A DNA stretch of 57,660 bases from Gracilimonas sp031581265 (GCF_031581265.1 NZ_JAVLBQ010000018.1:1-57660), one strand, 5' to 3'; positions 43,273 through 52,500 are shown, numbered from the stretch's first letter. Program-made: numbers and translations. The notes: generated from the letters alone by a model not told the origin.

Positions 43273-44612
43273 TAAATCAACCCCCGCGACTTTAATTCCA
43301 AATACTTATTAATCGCATTTACTGACAGTTCTTTGGGCGGGGTCAAAATGGTTTGTATACCTCGTTGATGTAAGGCTTTGACGATTTGTCTCTTTTCGAA
43401 AGCAAACTTCTCGGCAATGGTTTTGGTGTAGATTTCTCTGACTGTTTCGGCCTCTTTAGATATCAGTGAGTTCATTTCTGTGTTCTCAAAAAAGATGGTT
43501 ACCAAAAGGTGATCTTTGGCAATTCGCTGGAGGTAGGGGAGCTGCCTTTCCATGGAAGAGAAGGTTTCGAAATTGGTGTAGAGGAGTACCAAGCTCCGTT
43601 GGTTTACATGCCTGCGAAGGCCAATCAGTAATTGCTCGTAATCTGATTCAACAAAGTTGGTATCAAGATTATAGAGGGCATCCTGAATTCGCTGAATGTG
43701 CGTTCGTTTTTTCTCAGGTTTTACAACCGTAGAACGATTGTTGGAAAAGGTAATGAGTCCGGCTTTATCATCTTTAAGAAGGGCGATATTGGAGATCACA
43801 AGACTGGTATTAATGGCATAATCAAGCAAATGGAGCCCGTTGAAGGGCATCTTCATCACTCTTCCGGTATCAATGACATTAATGACATTTTGGGACCGTT
43901 CATCCTGGTATTGATTCACCATCAGGTCATTGGCTCTGGCTGTAGCCTTCCAGTTTATAGAGCGTACATCATCGCCACGCACATACTCTTTAATCTGGTC
44001 AAATTCCATGGTATGACCCACCCGCCTGATTTTCTTCACCCCAATATCAGTCAACCGATTTGAAATGGCATACATCTCAAATTTCCGCATTTGAATAAAT
44101 GAGGGATACACGGGCACGGTTTCCTGAGCAGGAATTGAAATTTTCCGGCGCACAAATCCAATCCCGGAATTCAAGAATATATTAATGTTTCCAAAATCGT
44201 ATTCACCGCGTTCGGTAGGACGAAGTTCATAGGTAAAATCCTTTTCTTCACCTGCATTAAACTCAGATTGAATGCTAAAATCCCGAAGCTGAAACTGATG
44301 GGGAATCTCGTCAATAATTTCCGCCTGAATTTTAAAGTTATATCGGTTGGCAAGATGAAGCCTGATGGTATTTTCATCACCATTAGAAAGACGCTTCGGT
44401 ACAAAACGTTTTCCCGAAACCGGCTCTTTTTTACTGAAGAGCAAGGCTAAATCAATCCCGAAAATAAGTACAAATCCCAAAAACAGAACCTCCGCAAACG
44501 CCCCCACCACCGGCACGAAATACCCTACCAGAAAAGTAAAAGCCACTCCTGCCAACACCTGGAAGAACAGGTTTGATAGATGAATTTGTTTAAAGACGGT
44601 TAGTGGGTTCAT
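43272..44612 (-). CDS. DUF58 protein with two N-terminal membrane helices
   Basis: A 446-residue inner-membrane protein. Two N-terminal hydrophobic segments (about 15-60) anchor a large cytoplasmic part. The DUF58 signature RSINWKATARANDLMVNQY is present around residue 220. A von Willebrand-like fold follows (NVINVIDTGRVM), in which the metal motif is DTG rather than DxSxS. It is the last gene of a minus-strand train (SpoIIM, membrane protein, DUF4129, DUF4350, MoxR, DUF58). It is separated from MoxR by 207 bases holding a family A repeat. DUF58 proteins usually work with a MoxR ATPase, probably as a chaperone-like pair; the clients are unknown. Confidence 0.92.
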   Translation of the reverse strand: MNPLTVFKQIHLSNLFFQVLAGVAFTFLVGYFVPVVGAFAEVLFLGFVLIFGIDLALLFSKKEPVSGKRFVPKRLSNGDENTIRLHLANRYNFKIQAEIIDEIPHQFQLRDFSIQSEFNAGEEKDFTYELRPTERGEYDFGNINIFLNSGIGFVRRKISIPAQETVPVYPSFIQMRKFEMYAISNRLTDIGVKKIRRVGHTMEFDQIKEYVRGDDVRSINWKATARANDLMVNQYQDERSQNVINVIDTGRVMKMPFNGLHLLDYAINTSLVISNIALLKDDKAGLITFSNNRSTVVKPEKKRTHIQRIQDALYNLDTNFVESDYEQLLIGLRRHVNQRSLVLLYTNFETFSSMERQLPYLQRIAKDHLLVTIFFENTEMNSLISKEAETVREIYTKTIAEKFAFEKRQIVKALHQRGIQTILTPPKELSVNAINKYLELKSRGLI

Positions 44613-44657
44613 TTATTTGGTTTCTTTCTATTGCTAAAAGTCCTCTGCTTAATCAGA

Positions 44658-44790
44658 AAGTCTTCCCTTGAGGGAAGTACGGCTTTAGCCGGGATGGGTG
44701 TTGGGGCCAAGGTAACATAAGCTTTAGCACCAACACCCACCGCCTCTCTCGATTACTTCGGGATCGGCACCTCCCTCAAGGGAGGACTTT
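44658..44790. repeat. Dispersed inverted-repeat element, family A (copy between moxR and DUF58 genes)
   Basis: AAAGTCTTCCCTTGAGGGA at the left pairs with the right end TCAAGGGAGGACTTT. An internal GGGTGTTGG/CCAACACCC pair (about 44696-44704 and 44732-44740) shares the layout of the copy at 5714-5925. It sits in the only large gap of the DUF58/MoxR gene train. Confidence 0.75.
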
Positions 44791-44819
44791 TCAGTTCAGA
44801 AATTCAATATTTTAAAATT

Positions 44820-45812
44820 TTATCGTGGAACCTCCACCTTTTCAAGAATCATTTGTATCACCTGATCGGGTTTCATTCCCTCCATTTCTTTTTCAGGAGT
44901 TAAGGTGATTCGGTGTCTCAAAACCGGGTTAATTACTTCCTTCACATCCTCCGGAGTGATAAAATCCCGGCCTTTCATTGCGGCCCAGGCTTGGGCGGCT
45001 CTCATCACAAAGATCGATGCTCTTGGAGATGCTCCAATAGAAACTGAACTGCTATTCCGCGTATTCTGGATGATTTGAGCAATGTACTTCATCAGCTCCG
45101 GCTCAACATGAATGGAGGCGGTCACCTTACGCTGTTTTGCAATTTCTTCACTGGAAATAACTTTATCCAAAGCGCTTATATCCAGAGTATTCTTTCGAGC
45201 GTAACTTCCCGAGATAATTTGAATTTCTTCATCAAGGGAAGGGTAGGGAACATCAATGCGGAACAAGAATCGGTCGAGCTGTGCCTCCGGAAGTCGATAG
45301 GTGCCTTCGTGTTCAATAGGGTTTTGAGTGGCTACAACCATAAATGGGGCTTCCATAAAATAGGTGTTACCGTCCACGGTGATTTGTCGCTCTTCCATCA
45401 CTTCGAAAAGTGCTGCCTGGGTTTTGGCCGGAGATCGGTTGATTTCATCAATGAGTACGAGGTTCGAAAAAATAGGTCCTTCCTTGAATTCAAAGTCCGT
45501 GGTTTTAGGGTTGAAAACCGAGGTTCCGATTACATCAGCAGGCATTAGGTCTGGAGTGAACTGGATGCGGGAGAAATCAGCACTGATGGTTTGCGCAAGC
45601 AGTTTGGTGGTTAGGGTTTTGGCGACTCCGGGGACGCCTTCAATTAACACATGACCATCAGCCAGTAAGGCTGCAATTAGTAAATCTACCATCTCCTGTT
45701 GTCCGACTATAATTTTCTTAAGTTCTTTTCGGATGGAGTCAACCAGACTTTCAAGTCCGGAAAGATCGGTGCGATTTTCAAATGGTGTAGGGTCTTTATC
45801 TTCTGTGTTCAT
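44820..45812 (-). CDS. MoxR-family AAA+ ATPase
   Basis: A 330-residue cytoplasmic AAA+ ATPase. Walker A is GVPGVAKT, Walker B VLIDEINRSPAKTQAALFEVMEER, sensor 1 ATQNPIEHEGTYRLPEAQLDRFLF, and a typical lid domain follows (ISIGASPRASIFVMRAAQA). All catalytic residues are intact, in contrast to the AAA protein at 14344-15831. Its start overlaps the end of the DUF4350 gene by 4 bases. MoxR proteins are thought to help assembly or metal insertion with DUF58/VWA partners. Confidence 0.95.
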   Translation of the reverse strand: MNTEDKDPTPFENRTDLSGLESLVDSIRKELKKIIVGQQEMVDLLIAALLADGHVLIEGVPGVAKTLTTKLLAQTISADFSRIQFTPDLMPADVIGTSVFNPKTTDFEFKEGPIFSNLVLIDEINRSPAKTQAALFEVMEERQITVDGNTYFMEAPFMVVATQNPIEHEGTYRLPEAQLDRFLFRIDVPYPSLDEEIQIISGSYARKNTLDISALDKVISSEEIAKQRKVTASIHVEPELMKYIAQIIQNTRNSSSVSIGASPRASIFVMRAAQAWAAMKGRDFITPEDVKEVINPVLRHRITLTPEKEMEGMKPDQVIQMILEKVEVPR

Positions 45813-47014
45813 CGTTGGCTGAGGTTATAGAATTGGTCAATTCTGTCGGTTAGTAACTTAAGTTCTTTTGTGGAAATTTCTTCTTTTTGAGAGAGGACAT
45901 CGATTAGATCAAATATTGCTTCAATTTCATTTTTTTGGATACCGGAACGGATTGCTACATCCTTGATAAGTTCCTGAGTGGGGATATCAGTATCAAGATT
46001 TAGGTTTGACCGAATGTAGTCAAAGAAAAAGTTGATTTTCTTATCTGCAATGAGTTTGTGATCCCCTTTCTCACGATAGAGATCTCCAATCGTTTTGGCA
46101 AATTCAATGCTTGAATTTTTTGGAGGGGTGATTTCAGGAATTATACGCTGCCGTCGCTTGGCTCTGAAAATCATGAATAGCACAACACCGGAAAGACTCA
46201 ATATCCAGGCCCACCTCAAATGCTTTTCAGAAACGACGTACCGTACAACACTTCCACCGGAAGAGCGAACATCTTTATAATATTCATCCCAAATGGTGGT
46301 CTTTTCGGGAAGATAGGAAAGTGCGGTCATTGCATAATCAGCTCCGGTTTTATTTCGCACAAAATAGTTGGTAAATAAAGTTGGATTGGCGTGAAGGAAT
46401 AACTCTCCTTTCCCAACACTCACCTGAATAAAGTTTGGGTTTTCTTCATTATTGATTCCAAGTAAGCGAACGGTTCTCGTGGAGTCGAAACTCGAAAAAT
46501 ACGTTTCTGTTGTTGATCGGTGATAGGGATAGCCGTTTTTTGAAGCTAATTTTGGGTTGGTGAAATTCACAAGGACGCTATCTTCATCAAGGATGATTCC
46601 TCCCCCTAAAAAAGGGTTATTCATGCGAGTTCCCAATTTCAAACTGTCAGCAAAAGCTTGGTTGAATGATCTTGCAGCAATGAAAACCCGGGCACCCTTT
46701 TCAACCTGACTAAGTAAAATCTCTGTCTCATAGGGATCGAGGCCAAACGAACGGTTTATGAAAACCCAGTTTTTTTGGGGATTAGTGGTATCAGTAAATT
46801 CAAAAAGGGGAGACTGGTTTACAGAAATGGAATCATCGGGAAAGACGGTTGGTAACATTTCATGTATCAGGTAGCCTCCGTATGGGATGGTATCTTCATT
46901 TGAAAAACTTTCGGTCCAGTCTAAGGGCTTGGGTTCAAACACTTCAACAAGTACAAAAATTGTGATGAGTGTCCCGAGGATGAAATAATATGTTCGTTCT
47001 TTTTGAAACATCAC
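45809..47014 (-). CDS. DUF4350 membrane protein
   Basis: A 401-residue membrane protein. An N-terminal hydrophobic segment (about 8-25, YFILGTLITIFVLVEVF) anchors a periplasmic DUF4350 region (about 30-260: PYGGYLIHEMLPTVFPDD, AARSFNQAF). This is followed by a second helix (WAWILSLSGVVLFMIFRA) and a cytoplasmic tail (about 290-401). The start and end each overlap the neighbouring genes by 4 bases. The family occurs in MoxR/DUF58 clusters. Function unknown. Confidence 0.82.
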   Translation of the reverse strand: MMFQKERTYYFILGTLITIFVLVEVFEPKPLDWTESFSNEDTIPYGGYLIHEMLPTVFPDDSISVNQSPLFEFTDTTNPQKNWVFINRSFGLDPYETEILLSQVEKGARVFIAARSFNQAFADSLKLGTRMNNPFLGGGIILDEDSVLVNFTNPKLASKNGYPYHRSTTETYFSSFDSTRTVRLLGINNEENPNFIQVSVGKGELFLHANPTLFTNYFVRNKTGADYAMTALSYLPEKTTIWDEYYKDVRSSGGSVVRYVVSEKHLRWAWILSLSGVVLFMIFRAKRRQRIIPEITPPKNSSIEFAKTIGDLYREKGDHKLIADKKINFFFDYIRSNLNLDTDIPTQELIKDVAIRSGIQKNEIEAIFDLIDVLSQKEEISTKELKLLTDRIDQFYNLSQR

Positions 47015-47718
47015 CCCGAAGTTTTTTCTGAAAATTCACGAAAAATGCGTTCCACATTATTAAAGCCAGATTCATCAATAGAAAAATGTCCGTACTCTAC
47101 ATACTCATAAAAATAAGTAAGCTTTTTGAAGGAACTGTGAACCGGATGGGCATTTAGCTCTTTTACATAGTCGTAATTTGTTTTGTCGGGCTTCCAAGTG
47201 ATCAAACCTGACTGATCTAACTGCTGTAATGCTTTTAAATATAGAATTCGTACTGCATCTCGAAAATTTTGATTTGATAAGGCTTTATTCAAGAGGACAT
47301 CATAATCTGTTTTTTGAAGTTCGGAGGCTTTAATATTCAAAGAAAGAGATTCGGCCCCCGATTTCTTGCTAAAAGCACTGCTTAAATTCCCTCCTAAAAT
47401 TTGATTGATTAAGCCAACAAACACGATGGCAAAGATCAAGAAAAAGATAAATCGAATAGCCACAGATACCCATCGGTTATCCATGATATATCCAATGGTC
47501 TGAATGAGCCAGCGCTGAATGCGACTCCATAAAGTTTCCGGGTTTGGTGCTACCTCATTGTAGCTAAAAACTTCATCAGAGGTTAAAGAATCTAATGTCT
47601 GGGAATCTACGGTTCGGGCGTGGATATCGCTGCTATCAACCGGAAGAGTGAAGTTGGTGGTATCCTGCGGTGGGATAAACACACCGGTCATAAAAATTAA
47701 TAGCAGCTTGGCAATCAC
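47011..47718 (-). CDS. DUF4129 membrane protein
   Basis: A 235-residue protein with an N-terminal signal-like helix, a periplasmic loop (about 20-75), a central transmembrane helix (VAIRFIFFLIFAIVFVGLI) and a cytoplasmic C-terminal DUF4129 domain (SNQNFRDAVRILYLKALQQL...ITWKPDKTNYDYVKEL...FEYVEYGHFSID-like). It overlaps both neighbours by 4 bases. DUF4129 is often found with MoxR and DUF58 genes. No molecular role is established. Confidence 0.82.
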   Translation of the reverse strand: MIAKLLLIFMTGVFIPPQDTTNFTLPVDSSDIHARTVDSQTLDSLTSDEVFSYNEVAPNPETLWSRIQRWLIQTIGYIMDNRWVSVAIRFIFFLIFAIVFVGLINQILGGNLSSAFSKKSGAESLSLNIKASELQKTDYDVLLNKALSNQNFRDAVRILYLKALQQLDQSGLITWKPDKTNYDYVKELNAHPVHSSFKKLTYFYEYVEYGHFSIDESGFNNVERIFREFSEKTSG

Positions 47719-48536
47719 CCCAGTTCCTCGATTTGTGCTTTTAAGCCTTTTCCTTCTTTTCGCTCAATAAGGTTGAAATAATGGAGTGCTAAAGCTATTA
47801 AAAGAATCACGGTGAAAAGAGAAGCGAATAAAATCATCAGGCCATATAGTATCCCAATCATATTCACAAAAGATTGACTTGATTCTGCCCCTGCCGAAGA
47901 AAAGAAGCTCATTACAATGCCAAGAGGAATGATCAAAACATAGCTCATAAAGCTTGTAACAATATTCATAACCAAGTAGGTAGCAAAGGTAAACCACCAG
48001 TGTCCCTGTACCAACTGCCATGAGCGGGTAATGGCTTCAAGGGGATTTTTACGTTCCAGAATTGAAACAGTAGGAGAGACAAATAATTTAATTCCCACAT
48101 AAATACCGGGAATAATGAAGAATAGGAATGAAACAGAAACGGCCAAAATGATAAGGACATAGAGCAGGAAGAGCATGATGAAATTCATCCCAAAACGGTC
48201 GGTGATATCAGAGAGTTCAACAGTGTCTTGTTCATTTGCTACACCAATGTGAGTAAGGGTAACCGTCATCAGTGCTACTGAAGACATGACCAACATCAGC
48301 ATCCCAATCATAAACCCGGGAGTTATCATACTCTCAGCGGCTTCAGGATTATTGAACATGGCTGAAAAGAATGAGCTATAAGCATCCCCCACTAAAAAAC
48401 CGGAAATCAGATAGAAGGGTGCAGCCAGCAGCAGTAAAGCTTTACCGAGAGATTTATAGTGATGTTTGATGTATAAAAAAGAATCGGTTAAAATATCACC
48501 GAGGTCACGGTATTTTTGAAGCTTAAAGTCGTTCAT
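47715..48536 (-). CDS. Multi-pass membrane protein (GPDPase membrane-domain-like)
   Basis: A 273-residue integral membrane protein with about six hydrophobic helices and a short charged tail (ERKEGKGLKAQIEELG). The N-terminus (YRDLGDILTDSFLYIKHHYKSL) and ITRSWQLVQGHWWFTFATYLVMNI resemble the glycerophosphodiesterase membrane-domain/DUF975-type family often seen in these gene trains. No catalytic domain is attached. It overlaps the DUF4129 gene by 4 bases and the SpoIIM-like gene by 14. Function unknown. Confidence 0.75.
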   Translation of the reverse strand: MNDFKLQKYRDLGDILTDSFLYIKHHYKSLGKALLLLAAPFYLISGFLVGDAYSSFFSAMFNNPEAAESMITPGFMIGMLMLVMSSVALMTVTLTHIGVANEQDTVELSDITDRFGMNFIMLFLLYVLIILAVSVSFLFFIIPGIYVGIKLFVSPTVSILERKNPLEAITRSWQLVQGHWWFTFATYLVMNIVTSFMSYVLIIPLGIVMSFFSSAGAESSQSFVNMIGILYGLMILFASLFTVILLIALALHYFNLIERKEGKGLKAQIEELG

Positions 48537-49485
48537 CCTGATGTTTTAATTTTAGGGGTAGAATTACAAAATAGTAAATCACGAATGCTAAAGAACCCAA
48601 TATTATAATCAAGCTCAACCAGAGCGGCATTTGTGTATATCTGGTTACAAAAGATTCTAACAGTCCGGCCGCTACGAACACAGGAACCAAACCTACGATC
48701 ATTTTTAAGCCTTCCCGTCCTGCTTTTATAAAAGACTCTTTCCGGGAAAGGGTGCCGGGAAATAAAAAACCATTACCGACAACAAATCCTGCTGCCCCGG
48801 CTATTACAATAGCAGAAAGTTCTAAGGTGCCATGAATGAAAATCACCCTAAGAGCTTCCCCAATCAAGCCGTATTTAGCAAAAAAGTGTAAGAAGGCGCC
48901 TACCATCACCCCATTATTTAATAAAACCAGTCCTACACCTATTGAAGTAAGCAATCCACTGACAAAAGCATAAAAAGAAACCCGAATATTATTGATGGTA
49001 ATGGCAAAGAACATGTCCAGCTCTTCGGCTTTTTTGTAGACAGCCAAAGGGTCACCTTCATCAATATTACTGATGGTCATATTTACATATGCATCTCCCA
49101 TAATGTAGCGGACAAAACTCGGGTCATTGGCAGATGAAAGAATTCCGATTCCAATGGCCACACTAAATACGATGAGGCTGTACAGCAATTCCTTTTGTTT
49201 GGATGCAAAAAGACGGGGAAGTTCTTGCGTCCAGAAGGTTATAAGCCGATTGGTATCCTCTTTTTTAGAGCGATAGATTTCATCATGTACCATCACTGAA
49301 AGCTGATTTAAATACTGTTCAGTTTTACTGCCGGGGTAATTGGCTTGAGCATAGGCAAGATCAGCATTTAGTTCTATATAAAGTTCGGCAAGTTTATCGG
49401 GATTATCGAAAGATTTATCCTTTAGAAGTTGCTCAAACTCCTTCCACTTATCTGCATTTTTTCTTAAAAAAGCTACTTCCCTCAT
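48523..49485 (-). CDS. SpoIIM/DUF95-family membrane protein
   Basis: A 320-residue membrane protein of the stage II sporulation protein M family, in a non-sporulating relative. A charged N-terminal cytoplasmic region (about 1-95, FLRKNADKWKEFEQLL) is followed by about six membrane helices. It carries the family's NNIRVSFYAFVSGLLTSIG and HGTLELSAIVIAGAAGF segments. It leads the minus-strand train and is divergent from the RDD gene, with 150 bases between starts. It may scaffold or remodel the envelope; this is inference. Confidence 0.88.
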   Translation of the reverse strand: MREVAFLRKNADKWKEFEQLLKDKSFDNPDKLAELYIELNADLAYAQANYPGSKTEQYLNQLSVMVHDEIYRSKKEDTNRLITFWTQELPRLFASKQKELLYSLIVFSVAIGIGILSSANDPSFVRYIMGDAYVNMTISNIDEGDPLAVYKKAEELDMFFAITINNIRVSFYAFVSGLLTSIGVGLVLLNNGVMVGAFLHFFAKYGLIGEALRVIFIHGTLELSAIVIAGAAGFVVGNGFLFPGTLSRKESFIKAGREGLKMIVGLVPVFVAAGLLESFVTRYTQMPLWLSLIIILGSLAFVIYYFVILPLKLKHQDERL

Positions 49486-49565
49486 TCAGATAGTCTAAAC
49501 CACTTTCATTTTGCCGAGCATGGATATAACTTCACGCTCAATTTGTTCGAAAAGAAGATAGTAAA

Positions 49566-49610
49566 ATAGTGATAAAGTGATTGGTGATGAAGTGAGAGTA
49601 AATTCATCAA
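49566..49610. repeat. AT-rich GTGATAAAGTGAT repeat, loosely family B
   Basis: Short tandem-like GTGATAAAGTGATTGGTGATGAAGTG, then TTCATCAATCA as an inverted partner. It resembles the arms of the family B hairpins at 21373-21803. It lies in the divergent promoter region between the SpoIIM-like and RDD genes. Weak. Confidence 0.3.
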
Positions 49611-49635
49611 TCAAAAATTAACAATCATCAATTAA

Positions 49636-50379
49636 ATGGTAGGAATTGAGACGAGTCAGCACGTAAAACTAAGCTATGAACCAGCAGGTGTAGGAGAGAG
49701 GATATTAGCTTTTTTCCTGGATGGGTTTTTCATAGGAGTATATTACCTGGTGGGGGTATGGATTTGGGGGTATGTAAATGAAATTGGCGGTACAGATCCT
49801 TCAGTATTGGGTAGTTCGATGTGGGGGTTTTATGCCTTTATCGTATTGCCGATGATGTTATATCATTTGGTTTCTGAGACCGTTTCAAATGGATACAGTT
49901 TAGGTAAGAAAATAGTAGGTATTCGGGTCGTTAAAACTGATGGAACCCGGGCAACTTTGAGCGGTTATTTGGTACGATGGCTATTTCGTCTCATTGAAAT
50001 TACAATGACCAGCGGTGTGGTTGCTTTCATAGCAATAATTATGAACGGCAAAGGACAAAGAATTGGGGATATTTTGGGTAAAACCTGTGTCATTAAAGAA
50101 CGTAAAAAGGTCAATTTGGATAATACCTTATTTGCTGAAGTGGCCGATGCATATGAACCGGTATTCCCTCAGGTAGCAGAACTTGATGATAATGACATTC
50201 GGATCATAAAGGAGGTATTAGATTCAAGGCCGCATTATGAATATGATAATTGGATTCTAATGCTACAGAAAACAAGAAAGAAAATAGAAGAGCGATTGAG
50301 TATTCAGGATCACGAAATGCGGGCTGATGATTTCCTTAAGACCGTTATTAAAGATTATAATGCCATTCATGGGAAGTGA
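49636..50379 (+). CDS. RDD-family membrane protein
   Basis: A 247-residue membrane protein. The RDD signature lies in GVGERILAFFLDGFFIGVYYL (R, D, D positions), with further helices (MWGFYAFIVLPMMLYHLV, FRLIEITMTSGVVAFIAIIM). A charged C-terminal cytoplasmic domain (about 160-247) is an unusual extension. It is divergent from the SpoIIM-to-DUF58 train, an arrangement repeated in Bacteroidota, so it is probably functionally linked. RDD proteins have been proposed as membrane transporters, but the substrate here is unknown. Confidence 0.85.
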   Translation: MVGIETSQHVKLSYEPAGVGERILAFFLDGFFIGVYYLVGVWIWGYVNEIGGTDPSVLGSSMWGFYAFIVLPMMLYHLVSETVSNGYSLGKKIVGIRVVKTDGTRATLSGYLVRWLFRLIEITMTSGVVAFIAIIMNGKGQRIGDILGKTCVIKERKKVNLDNTLFAEVADAYEPVFPQVAELDDNDIRIIKEVLDSRPHYEYDNWILMLQKTRKKIEERLSIQDHEMRADDFLKTVIKDYNAIHGK

Positions 50380-50575
50380 GGAAATTGAATTCCGATAAAA
50401 TATATAGGTATAAGATAGAAAAGTGTTGGGCAGATACTGAGGATTTGAACCTTATCTTTGTCCCTTTGCGAATACAACACAGAAACTATAGGGGCACATT
50501 AAAAAAGTTTGAGGGTTTTTTGAAATATAAACACTTTCGTGTTTTAGAGTTTTTGTGGCTAAATAAATAATTGTG

Positions 50576-51484
50576 CTAAAAAGAAATAAAGCGATCTGCA
50601 AAAACAGCAATCCATACAAGGGGGAGGTAGGCAATGGATGCGAACATCATTTGCTTGGCATTAGCTTTGGTTCGATCAAGTCCAAACTTGATGGTGTAGG
50701 CCAGAAAGCCAAGTGCGAAGATAGTGCCTAGAACAAGGAAGATCATCCCGGAAATATCAAGCTGATACATAGCAAAGGTTACGGGGAATAAAGAAAGTGT
50801 ACAAATCATCGACCAAAAAACGGTTTTGTATCCCATCTCATCTTTGCGTGGAAGCATTTTAAGACCGGCACCGGAATAGTCATCTTTGCATAACCATGCT
50901 ATTGATAGCACATGGGGAACTTGCCAGAAAAACATAATTCCAAATAAAAGCCACATACCCGGTTCAGCAATATTACCTGTAGCAGCGGCCCAGCCTCCAA
51001 CGGGGGGAAGTGCCCCAGGGACTGCTCCAATGGCAATATTAATGGGGGACACCTTTTTCATAGGAGTATAAACGCCCAAATAAATAAGAGCTGTAACAAA
51101 AGAAACGGCTCCTGCAACGGCATTTACCATCAGGATGAGATACAAAAGCCCGGAAAAAATCAGAGTCATGGAAAAGACCATCCCGCTTTTAGAATCAATA
51201 CGTCGGTCGGGAAGAGGGCGTTTGGAAGTACGCTTCATCAATCCATCGGAAACACGCTCAATAAATTGGTTATGAGCACCGGTTCCGGCGGCAATTAAAT
51301 AAGTTCCTATCAGGGCGTGAATGAGAATGCTAAAATTGATGTTAGTTCCACTGCCGAGGATGAAACCCACTAACATACTTACCAGAACGGACATAGTTAT
51401 GCCCGGTTTGGTAAGTTGATAATAATCGGAAATAACATCCGTCACAGATCTCTTGATAAGGATGTTTTCTTCGGCTGAATTCAT
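50576..51484 (-). CDS. ctaB: Heme O synthase (protoheme IX farnesyltransferase)
   Basis: Attaches a farnesyl group to protoheme IX to make heme O, in the inner membrane. The 302 residues contain nine hydrophobic helices and the prenyltransferase motif GAHNQFIERVSDGLMKRTSKRPLP, with the conserved N-x3-D/E-x2-D pattern and the second KKVSPINIAIGAVPGALPP-like region. It is divergent from ctaA with 80 bases between starts, so both probably respond to the same control. Together they supply heme A for an aa3-type cytochrome oxidase, which is not in this window. Confidence 0.96.
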   Translation of the reverse strand: MNSAEENILIKRSVTDVISDYYQLTKPGITMSVLVSMLVGFILGSGTNINFSILIHALIGTYLIAAGTGAHNQFIERVSDGLMKRTSKRPLPDRRIDSKSGMVFSMTLIFSGLLYLILMVNAVAGAVSFVTALIYLGVYTPMKKVSPINIAIGAVPGALPPVGGWAAATGNIAEPGMWLLFGIMFFWQVPHVLSIAWLCKDDYSGAGLKMLPRKDEMGYKTVFWSMICTLSLFPVTFAMYQLDISGMIFLVLGTIFALGFLAYTIKFGLDRTKANAKQMMFASIAYLPLVWIAVFADRFISF

Positions 51485-51523
51485 TTAAATTTGATAGGTA
51501 CAAAAAATTAATTTGTGCAGCCC

Positions 51524-51531
51524 CAAATTTA
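51524..51531 (-). promoter_or_regulatory. Possible ctaB promoter -7 box
   Basis: On the minus strand TAAATTTG matches TAnnTTTG exactly, 40 bases before the ctaB start, in the 80-base ctaA/ctaB intergenic region. CATATTTG (51544-51551) is a weaker candidate for ctaA on the plus strand. No clear -33 TTTG box was found for either. Confidence 0.3.
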
Positions 51532-51564
51532 ACTATTATTCCCCATATTTGACAGTCTTTTAAC

Positions 51565-52494
51565 ATGAAATTAAATGCTTTTCAAAAAACTGCAATTATA
51601 ACAGTTGCGGCTACTTTATTTTTGATTTTAGTAGGTGGGTTGGTCCGCGCAGCAGGTGCCGGTTTAGGCTGTCCGGATTGGCCCAAGTGCTTCGGTATGT
51701 GGATACCGCCCACAAGTTTAGCAGATCTTCCGTCTGAATTCAATGCTAACCAGTTTAATGTTTACAACACCTGGATTGAATATGTCAATCGATTAGTGGG
51801 GGTACTCATTGGATTTTTAATCTTGGCTACTTTTGTGTTGTCTTTCAAATATCGAAAGAGTAAACCCACCGTTTTTTATAGTTCTTTTGCTGCCTTTGTG
51901 CTAGTTCTTTTCCAGGGATGGTTGGGAGGTGTAGTTGTTAAAACGGGTCTGCATTCGGGAATGATAACCGTCCATATGTTGGTAGCGATGTTGATTATAA
52001 CAACTTTATTGTATGCAACTTTTAAGGCTACAAGTGATTTTCTAAAAGTCAGAATTGAACAAGAATTTAGAAAGAAACTACTCTTGACCCTTTGGATTCT
52101 GTCCGGTGTATCTATGGTACAACTTGTATTGGGAACGCAGGTCAGAGAAGCAATAGACGCCATAAAAAATGCAGCCGAGGTTTTACCGAGGAGTATGTGG
52201 CTGGATAGTGTTGACACTATTTTCCCCATCCATCGAAGTTTCTCCTGGTTGGTGGTATGTGCCGGAGGATTCTTATACTATATTCTCACCAGATATAAAG
52301 CCGAAGGGTTGGTGCTAAAGCTGGGGCGTTGGAATGTGATGTTGGTATTTGCGCAGGTGCTGGTAGGAGTGGGTCTCTATTATCTGGATATGCCGAGAAT
52401 ATTACAGGTGCTACACTTGGTAGGAATGGCATTCATGATATGCGCCCAATTCTTAATGATATTGGTGGTGAGGTCAGCTAACAAAAATATTTAA
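51565..52494 (+). CDS. ctaA: Heme A synthase (COX15/CtaA family)
   Basis: Oxidises heme O to heme A in the inner membrane. The 309 residues have about eight helices in two similar halves. Conserved parts are GGLVRAAGAGLGCPDWPKCFG (with the cysteine pair), TWIEYVNRLVGVLIG (His-equivalent region), GMITVHMLVAM and HRSFSWLVVCAGGF, with histidines that coordinate heme. It is the partner of ctaB, encoded divergently. Length and landmarks are those of the bacterial family. Confidence 0.95.
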   Translation: MKLNAFQKTAIITVAATLFLILVGGLVRAAGAGLGCPDWPKCFGMWIPPTSLADLPSEFNANQFNVYNTWIEYVNRLVGVLIGFLILATFVLSFKYRKSKPTVFYSSFAAFVLVLFQGWLGGVVVKTGLHSGMITVHMLVAMLIITTLLYATFKATSDFLKVRIEQEFRKKLLLTLWILSGVSMVQLVLGTQVREAIDAIKNAAEVLPRSMWLDSVDTIFPIHRSFSWLVVCAGGFLYYILTRYKAEGLVLKLGRWNVMLVFAQVLVGVGLYYLDMPRILQVLHLVGMAFMICAQFLMILVVRSANKNI

Positions 52495-52500
52495 CCGGTT

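Noticed and set aside
45075..45548. 157-codon antisense frame in the MoxR gene
   Set aside because: The opposite strand carries intact Walker and sensor motifs. The frame has no recognisable pattern.
50376..50570. 64-codon frame after the RDD gene on the plus strand
   Set aside because: GTG start, Lys/Arg/Tyr-rich composition without domain pattern, and a weak hairpin at its end. It looks like untranslated sequence.
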